Assembly (NCBI GenBank): GCA_027310505.1
Contig: DAIDAS010000221.1
Coordinates: forward strand, 1 to 5,693
Length of the DNA stretch: 5,693 nucleotides
Origin: a bacterium
GTDB taxonomy: Bacteria; Pseudomonadota; Gammaproteobacteria; Burkholderiales; Methylophilaceae
Reading direction: 5' to 3'
The position numbers and the translations under genes are program-made. Positions within the stretch are counted from its first letter, which is position 1; every line of letters begins with the position of its first letter. Below the pieces are notes generated by a model, which was not told the DNA's origin, searched no databases, and saw only the letters and a program-made list of their open reading frames with translations. This document shows positions 4,467 to 5,693 of this stretch, piece by piece.

Positions 4467-5693
4467 ATGCTGAAAGCGGTGAAGATGTCGCAAGAAACGG
4501 AACGCGAGGTTCCCATGCAGCCGGTGTCTCTGGACATCTGGGATAAAAAGTATCGCCTCAAGACCAAGCAGGGCGAAATCATCGACCACAATATGGACGA
4601 TACCTTCCAGCGCGTGGCACGCGCCTTGGCCGATGCCGAAGATACGGAAGAGAAAAAAGCCTACTGGTACGAAAAATTCGTATGGGCGCTGCGCCGTGGC
4701 GCCATTCCTGCCGGCCGTATCACATCCAACGCAGGTGCGCTGGAGCACAAGCCCGCCACCAGCACCATCAACTGTACTGTCTCTGGCATCATTGAAGACA
4801 GCATGGACGGCATCCTGGAAAAGGTCCACGAAGCCGGCCTGACACTGAAAGCCGGTTGCGGCATCGGTTACGAGTTCTCTACCCTGCGTCCCAAGGGCGC
4901 GTTCGTCGCCGGCGCCGGTGCTTATACTTCCGGCCCGCTGTCGTTCATGGATATCTACGACAAGATGTGCTTTACCGTCTCCTCCGCCGGTGGTCGTCGT
5001 GGCGCGCAGATGGCCACTTTCGACATCTCCCACCCGGATGTCGCCGATTTCATCAAGGCCAAGCGCGAAGCCGGCCGCCTGCGCCAGTTCAACCTTTCTA
5101 CCCTGATTACCGCCGAATTCATGGAAGCGGTAAAGCATGACACCGAGTGGAAGCTGGCCTTCCCGGTCACCGCCAAGGAAGCCGCTGCTGATGAACTCAA
5201 GCTCGATGATGCCAATCAAGTGGTATGGCGCGAGTGGCCGGTCAAGAACAGGTACCTGACCCGCGAATCCGACGGCAAAGTGGCTTGCCGCGTGTACAAG
5301 ATCATCAAGGCCCGCCGCCTGTGGGATGTGATCATGACCTCCACCTACGACTTCGCCGAGCCGGGTTTCATCCTGATCGACAAGGTCAACGAGATGAACA
5401 ACAACTGGTTCTGCGAGAACATCCGCGCCACCAACCCTTGCGGCGAGCAGCCACTGCCACCGTATGGCGCCTGCCTGCTGGGTTCCGTGAACCTGACCAG
5501 CTTCGTGCGCCAGCCGTTCACCGACCAGGCGCATTTCGACTGGGAAGAATACCGCGAAGTGGTCGCCACCTTCACCCGCATGCTGGACAACGTGGTTGAA
5601 GTGAACGGCCTGCCGTTGCCGCAGCAACAGGCCGAGATCATGCGCAAGCGCCGCCACGGCATGGGCTACCTGGGGCTGGGCTCCACCCTGACC
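4467..5693 (+). CDS. nrdJ: Adenosylcobalamin-dependent (class II) ribonucleotide reductase, 3'-truncated by the window edge
   Basis: Reduces ribonucleotides to deoxyribonucleotides in the cytoplasm, using B12 coenzyme cleavage to form a thiyl radical. I translated 409 codons; the frame is open to the window edge. Active-site residues are visible: C103 in STINCTVSG (99-107), the NPCGEQPLP block (323-331) with N323, C325 (expected thiyl cysteine) and E327, and C336 in YGACLLGSVNL (333-343). C336 is 11 residues after C325, as in characterised class II enzymes (L. leichmannii, T. maritima), whereas E. coli class I NrdA has a gap of 23. FAEPGFILIDKVNEMNN (296-312) is also typical. The C-terminal cysteine pair that recharges the active site would lie outside the window. 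Only about 20 residues precede the catalytic-domain start (VSLDIWDKKY), so there is no N-terminal ATP-cone. Upstream are a promoter and paired NrdR-like boxes. A class I NrdA is the main alternative, less likely. Confidence 0.93.
   Translation, partial: MLKAVKMSQETEREVPMQPVSLDIWDKKYRLKTKQGEIIDHNMDDTFQRVARALADAEDTEEKKAYWYEKFVWALRRGAIPAGRITSNAGALEHKPATSTINCTVSGIIEDSMDGILEKVHEAGLTLKAGCGIGYEFSTLRPKGAFVAGAGAYTSGPLSFMDIYDKMCFTVSSAGGRRGAQMATFDISHPDVADFIKAKREAGRLRQFNLSTLITAEFMEAVKHDTEWKLAFPVTAKEAAADELKLDDANQVVWREWPVKNRYLTRESDGKVACRVYKIIKARRLWDVIMTSTYDFAEPGFILIDKVNEMNNNWFCENIRATNPCGEQPLPPYGACLLGSVNLTSFVRQPFTDQAHFDWEEYREVVATFTRMLDNVVEVNGLPLPQQQAEIMRKRRHGMGYLGLGSTLT

Noticed and set aside
3875..4591. 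A 238-codon minus-strand open frame crossing the waaA start and the nrdJ promoter
   Set aside because: It overlaps waaA in another frame, runs through the predicted promoter and operator of nrdJ and into its coding region, and its sequence is low-quality without a domain.
4353..5657. A 434-codon open frame on the minus strand opposite nrdJ
   Set aside because: The plus strand in this interval encodes an unmistakable class II reductase with active-site motifs. The antisense product shows no recognisable domain; long antisense frames are expected in GC-rich genes with biased third codon positions.

Overview
The window reads as a chromosomal segment of a Gram-negative bacterium of moderately high GC content. 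An LPS Kdo transferase (waaA) and a TolC-type outer-membrane channel require an outer membrane. The style of the proteins suggests a proteobacterium, most likely a betaproteobacterium (for example a Nitrosomonadales/Gallionellales-like lineage). That placement is an impression from protein style and was not tested by any search.

Layout, left to right. (1) Positions 1-581, minus strand: the N-terminal ~193 codons of uppP (undecaprenyl-diphosphatase), running off the left edge. (2) Positions 582-816: a 235-bp divergent intergenic region holding two inverted repeats. (3) Positions 817-2732, plus strand: a TolC-family outer-membrane channel gene followed, with a 4-bp ATGA stop/start overlap, by an isochorismatase-like cysteine hydrolase. 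(4) Positions 2773-3009, plus strand: a 78-residue, glycine-rich, probably two-helix membrane protein that I do not recognise. (5) Positions 3013-4281, minus strand: a complete waaA/kdtA, whose stop codon is only 3 bp from that of the small gene. (6) Positions 4282-4466: a divergent, AT-rich control region. (7) Positions 4467-5693, plus strand: the first 409 codons of a class II (adenosylcobalamin-dependent) ribonucleotide reductase, nrdJ, running off the right edge.

Three genes serve the cell envelope. UppP recycles the undecaprenyl carrier for peptidoglycan and O-antigen, WaaA adds Kdo to lipid A, and TolC forms an export duct. The reductase supplies deoxynucleotides and looks unrelated to them. 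Its promoter region carries the clearest regulatory signal of the window: a sigma70-like promoter (TTGACT, 18 bp, TATTGT) overlapped by two NrdR-box-like sites spaced exactly 32 bp apart, one between the promoter hexamers and one at the expected transcription start.

I see no mobile element, RNA gene, CRISPR array, defence system or clear novel multi-gene system. Most of the window is housekeeping. The points worth a second look are the NrdR operator architecture, the palindromic element just upstream of tolC, the tolC/hydrolase coupling and the unrecognised small membrane protein.
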